Source: Flavobacterium beibuense (lineage in GTDB: Bacteria; Bacteroidota; Bacteroidia; Flavobacteriales; Flavobacteriaceae). Taken from it: 64,000 nucleotides of DNA. The DNA lies in the NCBI RefSeq assembly GCF_004151245.1, contig NZ_JUIW01000014.1, positions 1 through 64,000 of the forward strand, written 5' to 3'. Positions 35,502 to 45,781 of the stretch are shown one piece after another (positions within the stretch are counted from its first letter, which is position 1; every line of letters begins with the position of its first letter). A program made the position numbers and the translations under genes. The notes under the pieces are model-generated. The model made no database searches, was not told where the DNA came from, and worked only from the letters and a program-made list of their open reading frames with translations.

Positions 35502-38500
35502 TTATTTAAGGGTTACTGGTAAATGTAATTTTATGGTTTCTTTAATAGTTTCAAAAATTATGGGTTTTGTAATATAATCGTCCATACCGGCATCAAGGCA
35601 ACGTTCTCTTTCTCCTTTAAGTGCCCTTGCTGTTAATGCAATAATAGGTATTCTAAAGCCCGGATCTTCAAGCTGCCTTATTTCTTTAGTAGCATCAAAA
35701 CCACTCATTACAGGCATTTGTATATCCATAAATATAAGGTCGAGCGGCATACTTTGATACATTTTTACGGCTTTTTCACCGTCTTCAGCAATCGTAATGT
35801 TTGCCTGAGGAAGTACTTTTTGTATAATGGTTTTTGCAAGGAACTGGTTAACCGGGTTATCCTCGGCAATAAGTATGTTATAAGCACCCTGTTCGTTTTT
35901 GGTAAAGCTATCGTCTACAACCTCCTTAACACCATTGCTATCGATTTTAATATTACTTATCAGGTCAAAAAGTTGATCTATTCGTATAGGTTTGGTAACT
36001 TCAAACTTAACGTCAAGCTCTTTACAAAGCTGAAGTATCTTACTGTCTACTACCGAACTGTGAAGTAATATTATAGGTAGTGCCTCCTTGTCTATTTTCA
36101 GTTTTTTTCTGATATGGCTTATTAATTCTAAACCATTTAGATAAGGCATGTTAAAGTCGATAATGGCAAGGTCAAAATCGTTTTTGTTTTCCAGTATTTC
36201 AAGAGCCTGAATACCGTTTTGTGCGCTTACAGAATTTACTTTGCCAAAGGCAAGCATGTCCTTTAAAATAGTAAGGTTGTTTTCATTATCGTCTACAATA
36301 AGCACATTATTTACGTTTTCGGTTTGCTTTTCAGGATAACTGTCATCAAACTCTGTTTTAAATCGTACTTTAAACGAGAAGGTACTTCCGTTATTAAGCT
36401 CGCTTACAACTTCAAGTTTACTGTCCATAAGTTCCAATAAGCGGTTGCTTATGGTAATACCAAGGCCTGTACCTCCGTACTTTCTTGTGGTAGAGGCATC
36501 TTCCTGATCAAAGGCATTAAATATTTTTTGAAGGTTATGTGGGGCTATACCTATACCTGTATCCCTTATTGAGAATTCAAACAACATTTCATTTTCGTTG
36601 TTTCCATAAGGTGTGTTCCTTACCTTAAGTTCCACTTCGCCTTTTTCGGTAAACTTAATAGCATTGCCTAACAGGTTAACCAATATTTGTCTTAGTCTTA
36701 TTGAGTCGGCATATATAAAGCGTTTCACTTTTGGCGAAATATCTAAAAGTAGCTCCAGTCCTTTTTCGTGGGCATCGTGCTTAATAATATCTACCGTTTG
36801 AGAACAAAGCTCTATAAGATCTGTTTTATCTTCACTAAGTTCCAGTTTCCCGGCTTCAATTTTAGAGAAGTCAAGAATATCATTTATCAGATCGAGCAAT
36901 GAATGCGCAGAGGTGTTGACCATCTGCATGTATTTGCTTTGTGTTTCGTTGAGTTCGGTTTTCATAAGCAGATCGGTGAAACCTATAACACCATTTAAAG
37001 GTGTCCTGATCTCGTGGCTCATATTTGCTAAGAATTCCGATTTCGATTTATTGGCATATTCCGCTTTGTGCTTTTCACTCACAAGCGATTTTTCCATTTC
37101 CTTTAACTGAGTAATATCAGTCGCTATACCTACATAGCCTGTTATTACATCGTTTTTATCCCTGATGGCAGTAATTACCAGCTGAACGTCAAACTTAGAC
37201 CCGTCTTTTTTTACAAATACCCATTCTTCAGAATCATATTCACCTCTTGTTGCATTATAAGTAAAGAGTTCTATACCGTGTAATTCTTTTCCATATTTTT
37301 TAGCAAGTAATTTAGAGCGTTTTGCTACTTCTTCCTGATCGTGGAAAATTCCTACTTTATGTTTACCAATTACTTCCTCTGCAGTATATCCTAAAAGCGT
37401 TTCGGCTCCCTTATTATATTTCTTTACAATACCTGTGGTATCAGCCTCAATAATAGCAACCTGTGTAGTGGCATTCATTAGGTCCTGAAGCTCTTTAAGG
37501 CTAGCTTCAAGTTCCTGTTTAGCTTTTACTCTTTTAGTTATATCATTAATTTGTGATATAAAGTAAAGAGGGGTGTTTTCTTCATCTCTTATTAGCGACA
37601 CATTAAGAAGGCCATATACTATGCTACCGTCTTTATGTAGATACCTTTTTTCCATACTGTAGGTATCCCTTTTTCCTTCAAGGGTTTCATGTAGCAGTCG
37701 CAGGTCGGCATCAAGATCGGTTTTATAAGTTATTTGCTGGAAAGTAAGTTTTACAAACTCGTCTTTAGTGTACCCTAAAATGTTACACAGGCTTTTGTTA
37801 ACCATTAGCCATGTTCCGTCAAGGCCTACCATTGCCATTCCGTTAGGGGAGTGTTCAAAAGCACTTCTAAACCTTATGGAGTTTTCAAAGGCGGTCTCTT
37901 CAAGATGTTTTTGTTCGGTAATATCTTCAATGTGACTGATTATCATGTTTTGAGAATTCTCAGTGCCTTTTATCAATGAAGAATTTAGCTTACACCATAT
38001 AAGCTCGCCGTTTTGTTTGTAAAAACGACTGCGTATTGTATAGCTGTTGATTTCGCCGTTCAGAAGTTTTTTTCTTAGTTCAGTTGCTTCTTCAAAGTCT
38101 TCAGGATATATTATGTCTTTTAGAGTAATATTCTTTTGTGCAATTTTTTCTAAGTCATTTTTATCAAAACCAAAGATTTTCATACTTGCCGGATTGGCAA
38201 TTATAGGTTTGTTATCAAAGTCTAAAAGCACTATACCTATAGAGGAGTGATTAAAAATCTTTTCAAATTTCTCCCGGGTTTCTTCGTATATGGCTTCCTG
38301 TTCCTTACGGGCACTAATGTCCTGTATAGCTCCATATATTCTCACACAATTACCATTTTCAAAAACAGGTTTGCCTATTGTTCTTACCCATAGAGTATTT
38401 CCTTTAGCTGTGATCAGTCTAAGTTCAACATCATATTGCTTACCTGTTTCCACAGCTTTGGCAAAAGCTTCGGTAATTGTATCTCTGCTCCAGCCTTCTT

Positions 38501-39179
38501 CAAAAAAGTTAATGGCTGTTTCCAGTTCCGGTTTATAATCAGAGTCTACCTCATGTATCTGTTTGGTAACTTTAGTCCAGGTTATTTTTTGGTTAACCAA
38601 ATCAACTTCCCAGCCACCCACTTTGGCAACCTTGTTGGTTTCATGTAAAATACCCCTTAGTTTTTTAAGCTTTTTAACCTTACTTAAAAGTTTCTCCTGC
38701 TTTATATTCCGCTCTTTAAAATGTTTAATAATAAGCCTTGTCGGGTTATTTTTATCATCAAACACTACTTTTCCTTCAGAATGTAATATTACTTCATTGC
38801 CTTCGTCATCAATATAGGTAAAGGTGTCGTTAAACTCTTTTTTAGGGTTTTCACGACATTGTTTTATAAGGTGTATTGTTTTGTTTTTATCAAAAGTATT
38901 TATAGTCATACTCCATCTGTCAAATATGTTTTGATCTTCAGGAGGTGTAATGCCTAAAATTTTCCAGAAAGCATTGTTAGCCCAAAATTTTCCGGGTAGT
39001 TCAAGGTCACAATACCAAATTCCGTCAAGGGACCCCTCAGTTAACCATGAAAATACAGTAGGGGCTTTAATAAGTAAATCATTAAACTCTTGTTGCAGAG
39101 TAGAAGAGGATTGCGGCATATTTTGTTTTTTAGCGGGGATATTATTTAATAAATGTAAAATTTTCTTTTTAAATATCAA
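35502..39179 (-). CDS. hybrid histidine kinase with five PAS domains and two receivers
   Basis: The 1225-residue protein has no membrane segment. Domains in order (approximate): PAS 38-150, PAS/PAC 185-295, PAS 305-430, PAS 437-560, PAS 565-695, HisKA about 715-780 (FLANMSHEIRTPLNGV), HATPase 825-945 (NLLGNAIKFTEKG, DTGIGIAPHNLQKIF, GTGLGITISNRLL), receiver 955-1075 (LIVDDNENN, IIDFNMPYLNG) and receiver 1098-1215 (LIAEDNPVNQ, FMDIQMPVMSG). It is a phosphorelay kinase of BarA/LuxQ type with cytoplasmic sensing, the first gene of the six-gene exopolysaccharide unit. I see no TAnnTTTG box in the region upstream. Confidence 0.95.
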   Translation of the reverse strand: MIFKKKILHLLNNIPAKKQNMPQSSSTLQQEFNDLLIKAPTVFSWLTEGSLDGIWYCDLELPGKFWANNAFWKILGITPPEDQNIFDRWSMTINTFDKNKTIHLIKQCRENPKKEFNDTFTYIDDEGNEVILHSEGKVVFDDKNNPTRLIIKHFKERNIKQEKLLSKVKKLKKLRGILHETNKVAKVGGWEVDLVNQKITWTKVTKQIHEVDSDYKPELETAINFFEEGWSRDTITEAFAKAVETGKQYDVELRLITAKGNTLWVRTIGKPVFENGNCVRIYGAIQDISARKEQEAIYEETREKFEKIFNHSSIGIVLLDFDNKPIIANPASMKIFGFDKNDLEKIAQKNITLKDIIYPEDFEEATELRKKLLNGEINSYTIRSRFYKQNGELIWCKLNSSLIKGTENSQNMIISHIEDITEQKHLEETAFENSIRFRSAFEHSPNGMAMVGLDGTWLMVNKSLCNILGYTKDEFVKLTFQQITYKTDLDADLRLLHETLEGKRDTYSMEKRYLHKDGSIVYGLLNVSLIRDEENTPLYFISQINDITKRVKAKQELEASLKELQDLMNATTQVAIIEADTTGIVKKYNKGAETLLGYTAEEVIGKHKVGIFHDQEEVAKRSKLLAKKYGKELHGIELFTYNATRGEYDSEEWVFVKKDGSKFDVQLVITAIRDKNDVITGYVGIATDITQLKEMEKSLVSEKHKAEYANKSKSEFLANMSHEIRTPLNGVIGFTDLLMKTELNETQSKYMQMVNTSAHSLLDLINDILDFSKIEAGKLELSEDKTDLIELCSQTVDIIKHDAHEKGLELLLDISPKVKRFIYADSIRLRQILVNLLGNAIKFTEKGEVELKVRNTPYGNNENEMLFEFSIRDTGIGIAPHNLQKIFNAFDQEDASTTRKYGGTGLGITISNRLLELMDSKLEVVSELNNGSTFSFKVRFKTEFDDSYPEKQTENVNNVLIVDDNENNLTILKDMLAFGKVNSVSAQNGIQALEILENKNDFDLAIIDFNMPYLNGLELISHIRKKLKIDKEALPIILLHSSVVDSKILQLCKELDVKFEVTKPIRIDQLFDLISNIKIDSNGVKEVVDDSFTKNEQGAYNILIAEDNPVNQFLAKTIIQKVLPQANITIAEDGEKAVKMYQSMPLDLIFMDIQMPVMSGFDATKEIRQLEDPGFRIPIIALTARALKGERERCLDAGMDDYITKPIIFETIKETIKLHLPVTLK

Positions 39180-39367
39180 GCATTACTATCAAGTTTATTG
39201 TGTTTTAGAGTATACGCACAATGAAACTTCAAGGTTGATTTTGATTCAATAAAAGTAGACTGGTTTTAGAAATTTTACGTAAAATGTTATAAAGTGGTGT
39301 TTTTGTAAGGTAAAAGCTGTAAAAACCATATTAATAAACAAGGAGTTGTGTTTATGTTTTCTTAAAT

Positions 39368-39778
39368 TTGTTTTGTGACCAAAAAATAAGCACTTTACTA
39401 TTAGTTGATGACGATCAGGACGATCGTTTTCTTTTTAAAGAGGCATTAGCTGAAGCTGATAACTCTGTTGAGTTTACTGAAGCTTCGAATGGGGCGGATG
39501 CACTTGAAAAACTTATGTCGGGAAAGGTTTCTCTTCCCGATTTGATTTTTTTAGATGTTAATATGCCGCGCATGAACGGGTTTGACTGTCTTAAACATTT
39601 AAAAGAAAACATACGTTTTAAAGATGTGCCCGTTGTTATGTACTCTACGGCAGCATCTGATGATTATCAAAGAGAGTGTCTTAACCACGGGGCAAAATTG
39701 TTTATAGAAAAACCCAGTGATTTTTGGCAATTATGTGATAAATTAAAAAATGTTCTCAAAACAGCTTTTCAACTGTAA
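39368..39778 (+). CDS. single-domain response regulator, start codon uncertain
   Basis: The product is a receiver (LLLVDDDQDD, LIFLDVNMP, STAAS, IEKPSDFWQL) of about 130 residues, of the type placed next to kinases with CheY-like partners. There is no in-frame ATG: the TTG at 39368 is the best start, giving 136 residues. That codon overlaps TAAATTTG (39363-39370), a perfect -7 box, so either transcription begins further upstream or translation begins later at a non-standard codon. An ATG at 39354 is out of frame and stops after three codons. It heads a plus-strand operon and is followed after 15 bases by a REC-kinase gene. Confidence 0.82.
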   Translation: MFCDQKISTLLLVDDDQDDRFLFKEALAEADNSVEFTEASNGADALEKLMSGKVSLPDLIFLDVNMPRMNGFDCLKHLKENIRFKDVPVVMYSTAASDDYQRECLNHGAKLFIEKPSDFWQLCDKLKNVLKTAFQL

Positions 39779-39793
39779 GGGCTATTTTAAATT

Positions 39794-41002
39794 ATGATAT
39801 TAATTGTAGACGATATTAGCGAAAATCTTGTTGCTTTAAAAAAGACACTTGAAGTACACGGCCTTCAGGTTGATACTGCACAATCGGGCGAAGAAGCCTT
39901 AAAAAAAATATTAAAGCAAAATTACTCACTGATTGTTCTTGATGTACAAATGCCGGGTATGGATGGTTTTGAAGTAGCAGAAATACTTGCCGGAAGCAAT
40001 CGTACAAAAGATATTCCGGTTATATTCCTTTCGGCAGTAAACAGGCAAAAAAGGTTTATTTCAAAAGGTTATGAAACGGGTGGTGTAGATTATATTACTA
40101 AACCTGTAGATCCTGATTTACTTATACTTAAGGTAAAGACCTTTTTGAAACTTTCTGAACAGAAAACCGAACTTAAAAACATAAGGGACATACTCTCTAA
40201 AGAGGTGGAAATACGAAAAGCTGCCGAAGAGAACCTTGAGGCTAAAGTAGCCGAAAGAACCAAAGAACTTATCGAAAAAAATGAAGAGCTTGAGTTTCGC
40301 AATCATGAGCTGCAACAGTTTGCATGGGTGGTTTCTCATGACCTTAAAGAGCCTATACGCAAAATTGAGCTTTTTGTAAAAATGATCAAGGAACGCTATC
40401 TTACTGACAATCCCAAAGCAACAGATTATGTGGACAGAACAGTGAGGGCAGCACAAAGAATGTCTAAACTTATTACCGATTTACTGGATTATTCAAGGTT
40501 GTCATCTGATGTGGCTCCTGAAAAGGCCGATATCAATGCAATTGTTGATGAGGTGATAAGTGATTTGGATTATCTTATAGAAGAAAAAAACGCCATAATA
40601 ATTAAAAAGGACTTACCTAAAATTAAGGGAGTGCCAAGCCAGTTAAGGCAGATATTCCAAAATCTTATAAGTAATTCACTTAAGTTTTCAAAAAAGGACA
40701 TAAGTCCGATTATACAAATAAGTTCTGAACTTATTACTGAAAAGAACTTTGATGCGCCTGCTGATGATAACGGATTATTTTGTCGAATAACAGTTACCGA
40801 TAACGGTATTGGTTTTGACGAAAGATATCTGGATAAGATATTTATCATTTTCCAGAGTCTTAACGATCGCAGGGAGTATGAGGGTACAGGTATAGGGCTT
40901 GCCATTGCCAAAAAGATAATAGAAAAACATAACGGACTTATAACAGCAAAAAGCCAACCCGGAGAAGGGGCAAGCTTTATAATAATATTACCGGTAAAGT
41001 AA
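39794..41002 (+). CDS. receiver-histidine kinase (REC-HisKA-HATPase)
   Basis: The 402-residue protein starts with a receiver (1-120; LIVDDISEN, LDVQMPGMDG, TKPVD), then a coiled coil (about 125-180), HisKA with FAWVVSHDLKEPIRK and HATPase (NLISNSLKFSKKD, DNGIGFDERYLDKIF, GTGIGLAIAKKII). An N-terminal receiver suggests that another kinase or HPt modulates this kinase. It lies 15 bases after the receiver gene and 9 bases before the large hybrid kinase, clearly in one operon. No membrane segment is seen. Confidence 0.93.
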   Translation: MILIVDDISENLVALKKTLEVHGLQVDTAQSGEEALKKILKQNYSLIVLDVQMPGMDGFEVAEILAGSNRTKDIPVIFLSAVNRQKRFISKGYETGGVDYITKPVDPDLLILKVKTFLKLSEQKTELKNIRDILSKEVEIRKAAEENLEAKVAERTKELIEKNEELEFRNHELQQFAWVVSHDLKEPIRKIELFVKMIKERYLTDNPKATDYVDRTVRAAQRMSKLITDLLDYSRLSSDVAPEKADINAIVDEVISDLDYLIEEKNAIIIKKDLPKIKGVPSQLRQIFQNLISNSLKFSKKDISPIIQISSELITEKNFDAPADDNGLFCRITVTDNGIGFDERYLDKIFIIFQSLNDRREYEGTGIGLAIAKKIIEKHNGLITAKSQPGEGASFIIILPVK

Positions 41003-41011
41003 ACACATTAT

Positions 41012-44000
41012 ATGGAAACCAACTTTAAACGAAACCTCTTTGTTTTCTTCAGTATCTCTCTGGTTATTTTAATAATCAGCTCTGCTGCCTCATTCTTTAG
41101 TATAACCAGCCTGTTAAAAAGCAACAGTGCTGTAAATCATACTCAGGAAGTAATTTATAATATTAATGAGGGAGCCTCTGTAATTATAGATGCGCAAACC
41201 AGCGTAAGGGGGTTTCTTGTCTCGGGAAAGCAAAGCTTTTTGGAGCAGTACGATAATTCTGAAACAAGAACAAATGAGATTTTTGAGGAAATAGCAAGGC
41301 TTACTTCCGATAATGCTTTACAACAACAAAGTCTGGCAGAACTTAAACCGCTAAGAGGTGAATTTTTTGATTACCTTCAAAATCTCATTACAGATAAAAC
41401 CCGTGGAGAAACTACAATGTCTACTGATTTAGACACGGGGAAAAAAATGATGGATCGTATGCGCGTTATCTTAAAACGCATGGAGAGCCAGGAGCAGGAA
41501 CTTTTAAAACAGCGTAACAGTAATTCTGAAAGATATGGTACTGCCAGCTCAATACTTATTGTTGCCGCAGCAGTTTTATCGCTACTTATAAGTATTTCTT
41601 TCTTTATGAGAATACTTAAAGATTATAATGAGAGAGCCAAACTGCACAAGCAGCTTCAGGAAAAGGATGTGGAGATGGCAAAAAGAATAGAGATGATTAG
41701 CGGTATAGCTTCCCAAATATCCGAAGGTAATTATGAAGTTAGGGTAGACGATAGCCAGAAAGATGCTTTAGGTACTGTAGCAGTTTCATTAAATAACATG
41801 GCTTCTTCCCTGGATAAGTCGTTCAGGTCTTTATCTGACAATGAATGGCTACAGGCAGGTGTTGCCGAGCTTAATCAGGTAATGATAGGCGAAAAAACAA
41901 CAGAAGAGCTTACAAGGGATATCATTGAGTACCTGGCAATATTTACAAGAAGCAGTGCCGGTGTTTTATATCTGGCAGAAGGAGAGGAACTTTACTTTAT
42001 AGCAGGCTATAGTTATGCCGGAGAAAATAAACGTGAAAGATTAAAAACAGGTCAGGGTGTAACAGGTCAGGCAGTTACTTCGGGTAAATTACTGGAATTA
42101 ACTTCTCTGTCTGATGATGATATTACTATTTCTTATGCTTTAGGCGAGGTAAAACCAAAGCATGTTGTAGCCTTACCTTTAACCGATGATAAAGTAATAG
42201 GTGTGGCAGAACTTGCTACAGTAAACACATTTACAAAAAGGGAAATACAGTTTTTAAAGGCGGTAGCTAATAATATAGGTATTGCAATAAAAGCGTCGCA
42301 AAACAGGCAAAGGGTTCAGGAACTGCTTGAAGAAACACAGGCACAGTCTGAAGAGCTTATTATTCAGCACAGCGAGCTTGAAAATATTAATGCAGAACTG
42401 GAGGCACAAACTTCTAAACTACAGGCTTCAGAAGAAGAATTAAGGGTTCAGCAGGAAGAGCTCCAGCAAACCAATGAAGAGCTTGCCGAGCGTAGTGTAC
42501 TACTGGAGGAGAGAAACATGGAAATCCAGAAAAAATCAGAAGACCTTGAGCTGAGTACACGTTATAAATCCGAATTCCTGGCTAATATGTCGCATGAGCT
42601 TAGAACTCCTCTAAACTCTATATTATTATTAAGTAGACTTTTATCTGAAAACAACGATAAGAACATGACCGATGAGCAAATAGAATTTGCCAAGGTTATA
42701 CAAAGTTCCGGTAACGGATTGTTAGGGCTTATAGATGAGATTCTTGATCTTTCTAAAATTGAGGCAGGTAAAATGGAGGTTGAGTTTCTTGATATTTCAA
42801 CCAGAGAAATAACAGAAAATTTAAAGAATCTGTTTACCGAAGTAGCTAAAGAAAAGCATATTGAGTTTAAAATTGATACTACTGATGCTCCGCTTGTTAT
42901 TAAAACAGACAGAATGAGACTGGAGCAGATATTAAAGAACCTTATCTCAAACGCTATTAAGTTTACAAGTGAGGGTTCGGTAACATTAGAAATCAAAAAG
43001 GTAAAAGACAATGACAAGCTGGTAAACTTTACGGTAAAAGATACCGGTATAGGTATACCGCGTGAAAAGCAACCGCTTATTTTTGAGGCCTTCCAGCAGG
43101 CAGACGGCTCTACAAAGCGTAAGTATGGAGGTACCGGTTTAGGACTTTCAATAAGCAGGGAGCTGGCAAAATTATTAGGAGGTGAAATTACTCTTACCAG
43201 CGAGGTTAACAAAGGAAGTGAATTTACCTTAATACTTCCTGTGTTAGGAGCAGCTACAGGCAGGCTGGTAGTAACCAAACCACAGGTAACCATGGCCGTT
43301 GAACTGCAAAAGCAGGAAGAGGAAAAACCTTTAGTGGTAAAAGAAGAAAACAGATATGTAAGTCTGGTAATACCTGATGACGTACCAGACGACAGAGGGA
43401 TAATTGCAGAAGGGGATAAGGTAATGCTTATAGTTGAAGACGATGTTAATTTTGCCAAATCGTTACTGGAGTTTACCCACCAGCGAGGCTATAAAGGGGT
43501 TATATCGGTTAGGGGAGATGAAGCATTTAATCTTGCTTTAAAATACAGGCCTATAGGAATATTACTGGATATTCAGTTACCTATAAAAAGCGGTTGGGAA
43601 GTTATGGATGAGCTAAAAGGTAATGTTCTTACAAAGCATATTCCGGTGCATATAATGTCTTCACATAAAGTGCGACAGGAAAGCCTTCTAAAAGGAGCTG
43701 TAAACTTTTTAGATAAGCCTGTTGCTTTTGAACAGATTCCTGATGTGTTTAAAAAGATTGAACACATTGTAAACAAGGATTCTCAAAAAGTAATTATCAT
43801 AGAAGATAACGCCAAGCATGCTCAGGCATTGGCTTATTTCCTTGAAACCAATGATATAAAATCGGAGATAAAGAGTGATGTAAGCGATGGTATTACTACG
43901 CTACAGGGTACTAATATAGACTGTGTAATACTGGATATGGGTGTTCCGGACAAACAGGCATATGAGATACTTGAAAATGTAAAGAACAAATCAGGAGCCG

Positions 44001-44590
44001 ATAATATACCGGTTATAGTATTTACCGGTAAGAGCCTTTCTATGAAAGAAGAGCTTAAAATTAAAAAGTATGCCGATTCTATTGTCGTGAAAACAGCTCA
44101 TTCATATCAGCGTATGCTCGATGAGGTATCATTGTTCCTGCACCTGGTAGAACAAAACAAGAAAGAAGGAGGTAAAAAGAACAAGAACTTTAATACCTTA
44201 AATAATATCCTTAGCGGTAAAACGGTACTTGTGGTTGATGATGATGTACGTAACATTTACTCATTAACCAAGGCTCTTGAGGTACTTAAAATGAATGTAC
44301 TTACTGCAATAGACGGTAAGGAAGCGCTTAAAGTACTGGAAGAAAATCCTGAAATAGACATAGTGTTACTGGACATGATGATGCCTAATATGGATGGCTA
44401 TGAAACGGCAACCAGAATAAGACAAGATAAGAAACTCAAAAATCTGCCTGTTATAGCTGTAACCGCTAAAGCGATGACAGGTGATAGGGAAAAATGTATT
44501 AATGCAGGAGCGTCCGACTATATTACCAAACCGGTAGATGTAGATCAGCTTTTGTCATTATTAAGAGTTTGGTTATACGATAAAGCCTGA
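41012..44590 (+). CDS. CHASE3-HAMP-GAF hybrid histidine kinase with three receivers
   Basis: The 1192-residue protein has membrane helix 1 (12-32), a periplasmic CHASE3-like domain (about 38-175, with DAQTSVRGFLVSG), helix 2 (about 176-200), HAMP, GAF (about 290-430), a long Glu/Gln-rich coiled coil (430-520), HisKA (FLANMSHELRTPLNS near 521), HATPase (640-755) and three receivers starting near 804 (LIVEDD), 926 (IIIEDN) and 1070 (LVVDDD). This is the layout of the CheB/CheR-linked multi-receiver kinases of Bacteroidota. It is flanked by receivers and by CheR and CheB genes, so methylation may tune it. Confidence 0.95.
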   Translation: METNFKRNLFVFFSISLVILIISSAASFFSITSLLKSNSAVNHTQEVIYNINEGASVIIDAQTSVRGFLVSGKQSFLEQYDNSETRTNEIFEEIARLTSDNALQQQSLAELKPLRGEFFDYLQNLITDKTRGETTMSTDLDTGKKMMDRMRVILKRMESQEQELLKQRNSNSERYGTASSILIVAAAVLSLLISISFFMRILKDYNERAKLHKQLQEKDVEMAKRIEMISGIASQISEGNYEVRVDDSQKDALGTVAVSLNNMASSLDKSFRSLSDNEWLQAGVAELNQVMIGEKTTEELTRDIIEYLAIFTRSSAGVLYLAEGEELYFIAGYSYAGENKRERLKTGQGVTGQAVTSGKLLELTSLSDDDITISYALGEVKPKHVVALPLTDDKVIGVAELATVNTFTKREIQFLKAVANNIGIAIKASQNRQRVQELLEETQAQSEELIIQHSELENINAELEAQTSKLQASEEELRVQQEELQQTNEELAERSVLLEERNMEIQKKSEDLELSTRYKSEFLANMSHELRTPLNSILLLSRLLSENNDKNMTDEQIEFAKVIQSSGNGLLGLIDEILDLSKIEAGKMEVEFLDISTREITENLKNLFTEVAKEKHIEFKIDTTDAPLVIKTDRMRLEQILKNLISNAIKFTSEGSVTLEIKKVKDNDKLVNFTVKDTGIGIPREKQPLIFEAFQQADGSTKRKYGGTGLGLSISRELAKLLGGEITLTSEVNKGSEFTLILPVLGAATGRLVVTKPQVTMAVELQKQEEEKPLVVKEENRYVSLVIPDDVPDDRGIIAEGDKVMLIVEDDVNFAKSLLEFTHQRGYKGVISVRGDEAFNLALKYRPIGILLDIQLPIKSGWEVMDELKGNVLTKHIPVHIMSSHKVRQESLLKGAVNFLDKPVAFEQIPDVFKKIEHIVNKDSQKVIIIEDNAKHAQALAYFLETNDIKSEIKSDVSDGITTLQGTNIDCVILDMGVPDKQAYEILENVKNKSGADNIPVIVFTGKSLSMKEELKIKKYADSIVVKTAHSYQRMLDEVSLFLHLVEQNKKEGGKKNKNFNTLNNILSGKTVLVVDDDVRNIYSLTKALEVLKMNVLTAIDGKEALKVLEENPEIDIVLLDMMMPNMDGYETATRIRQDKKLKNLPVIAVTAKAMTGDREKCINAGASDYITKPVDVDQLLSLLRVWLYDKA

Positions 44591-44602
44591 TAAGAATATA
44601 GA

Positions 44603-44965
44603 ATGAGTAAGAGAGTACTTATAATAGACGACGACGCAAGGAATATTTTTGCGCTTACTGCCACTTTAAAAGCCAAATCCTTTGCCTGCCTGTCGTGCAG
44701 CGGTGCAGAAGAGGCTTTAACTATTTTAAAAGGCGAGGAGCCTGTAGATGTGGTGCTTATTGATATGATGATGCCCGATATGGATGGTTATGAGGCCATT
44801 CCGTTAATAAAGGAGATACCTCACAGGGCAGATTTGCCTGTAATATCGGTTACGGCCCAGGCTATGGCCGGTGACAGGGAAAAATGTTTTGAGGCCGGGG
44901 CAGACGGTTATGTTTCTAAACCTATAGATGTAGATAAATTATTACTTTTATTAAACACAATTTAA
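44603..44965 (+). CDS. single-domain response regulator
   Basis: The 120-residue receiver has all active-site residues (LIIDDDARN, LIDMMMPDMDG with the acceptor Asp, VTAQAM, SKPID). It closely resembles the third receiver of the preceding kinase (IYSL/IFAL, AMTGDREKC/AMAGDREKC), which suggests origin by duplication. It lies 12 bases after the kinase gene and 6 bases before the cheR-like gene. Confidence 0.93.
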   Translation: MSKRVLIIDDDARNIFALTATLKAKSFACLSCSGAEEALTILKGEEPVDVVLIDMMMPDMDGYEAIPLIKEIPHRADLPVISVTAQAMAGDREKCFEAGADGYVSKPIDVDKLLLLLNTI

Positions 44966-44971
44966 AACTGT

Positions 44972-45781
44972 ATGATTAGTGACCGTGAACTTGAGGTTTT
45001 GATAAATGAAGTGTTTGAATATTATGGTTACGATTTTAGTGGCTATTCCAGAGCATCTTTAAAAAGACGTGTGGACAGGCTGTACCAGATAGACGGATTT
45101 ACCTATTTTTCTGATTTGCTTTCTAAAGTAAGAAGTGAACCGGGTTATGTTAAGCACCTTGTCGAAGAGGTGACGGTTAATGTAACCGAAATGTTCAGGG
45201 ACCCGCTATTCTATAAAGTGGTAAGGGAAGAGATACTTCCGGTGCTTGCAACAAAACCCTTTATAAGAATATGGCATGCCGGATGTTCTACAGGGGAAGA
45301 GGTGTATTCTATGGCGATATTATTAAAAGAAGCCAACCTGTTACACAAGTCACTTTTATATGCAACAGATATAAATGCAATAGTATTGGATACTGCTAAA
45401 AAAGGGGTATTTCCTTTGCGGATGATGAAGCAGTATTCTGAAAATTATATGATATCGGGAGGTAAAAACGATTTTTCCGATTATTATACAGCCAATTACG
45501 GACTGGCCAAGTTTAGTGACGAGTTTACCGGGAAAATGGTATTTTCACAGCACAATCTGGTTTCAGACGGCTCTTTTAATGAATTTGATTTAATAATGTG
45601 CCGTAATGTACTTATCTATTTTGATAAGAACCTGCAGGACAGGGCACTCCAGTTGTTTGATAACAGTTTGGCTTTTTTAGGTTATTTGGCACTGGGTACA
45701 AAAGAAACTATTAAGTTTTCAACCGTTCAGGATCGGTTTCAGCAACTTAACAGGGAAAAAATATGGAAGAAGGTAAAATAA
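44972..45781 (+). CDS. CheR-type protein-glutamate methyltransferase
   Basis: The 269-residue protein has the CheR N-terminal helical domain (1-70, YDFSGYSRASLKRRV) and the SAM-binding domain (IRIWHAGCSTGEEVYSMAILL, and LIMCRNVLIYFD). CheR methylates glutamates of chemoreceptors with S-adenosylmethionine. No chemoreceptor is present in this window; a cytoplasmic coiled coil of the neighbouring hybrid kinase is a possible target. The end overlaps the start of the CheB gene by 19 bases. Confidence 0.93.
   Translation: MISDRELEVLINEVFEYYGYDFSGYSRASLKRRVDRLYQIDGFTYFSDLLSKVRSEPGYVKHLVEEVTVNVTEMFRDPLFYKVVREEILPVLATKPFIRIWHAGCSTGEEVYSMAILLKEANLLHKSLLYATDINAIVLDTAKKGVFPLRMMKQYSENYMISGGKNDFSDYYTANYGLAKFSDEFTGKMVFSQHNLVSDGSFNEFDLIMCRNVLIYFDKNLQDRALQLFDNSLAFLGYLALGTKETIKFSTVQDRFQQLNREKIWKKVK

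Noticed and set aside
42562..43458. 298-codon open frame on the minus strand
   Set aside because: It is antisense to the HisKA/HATPase region of the hybrid kinase, has serine-rich low-complexity translation and no family resemblance.
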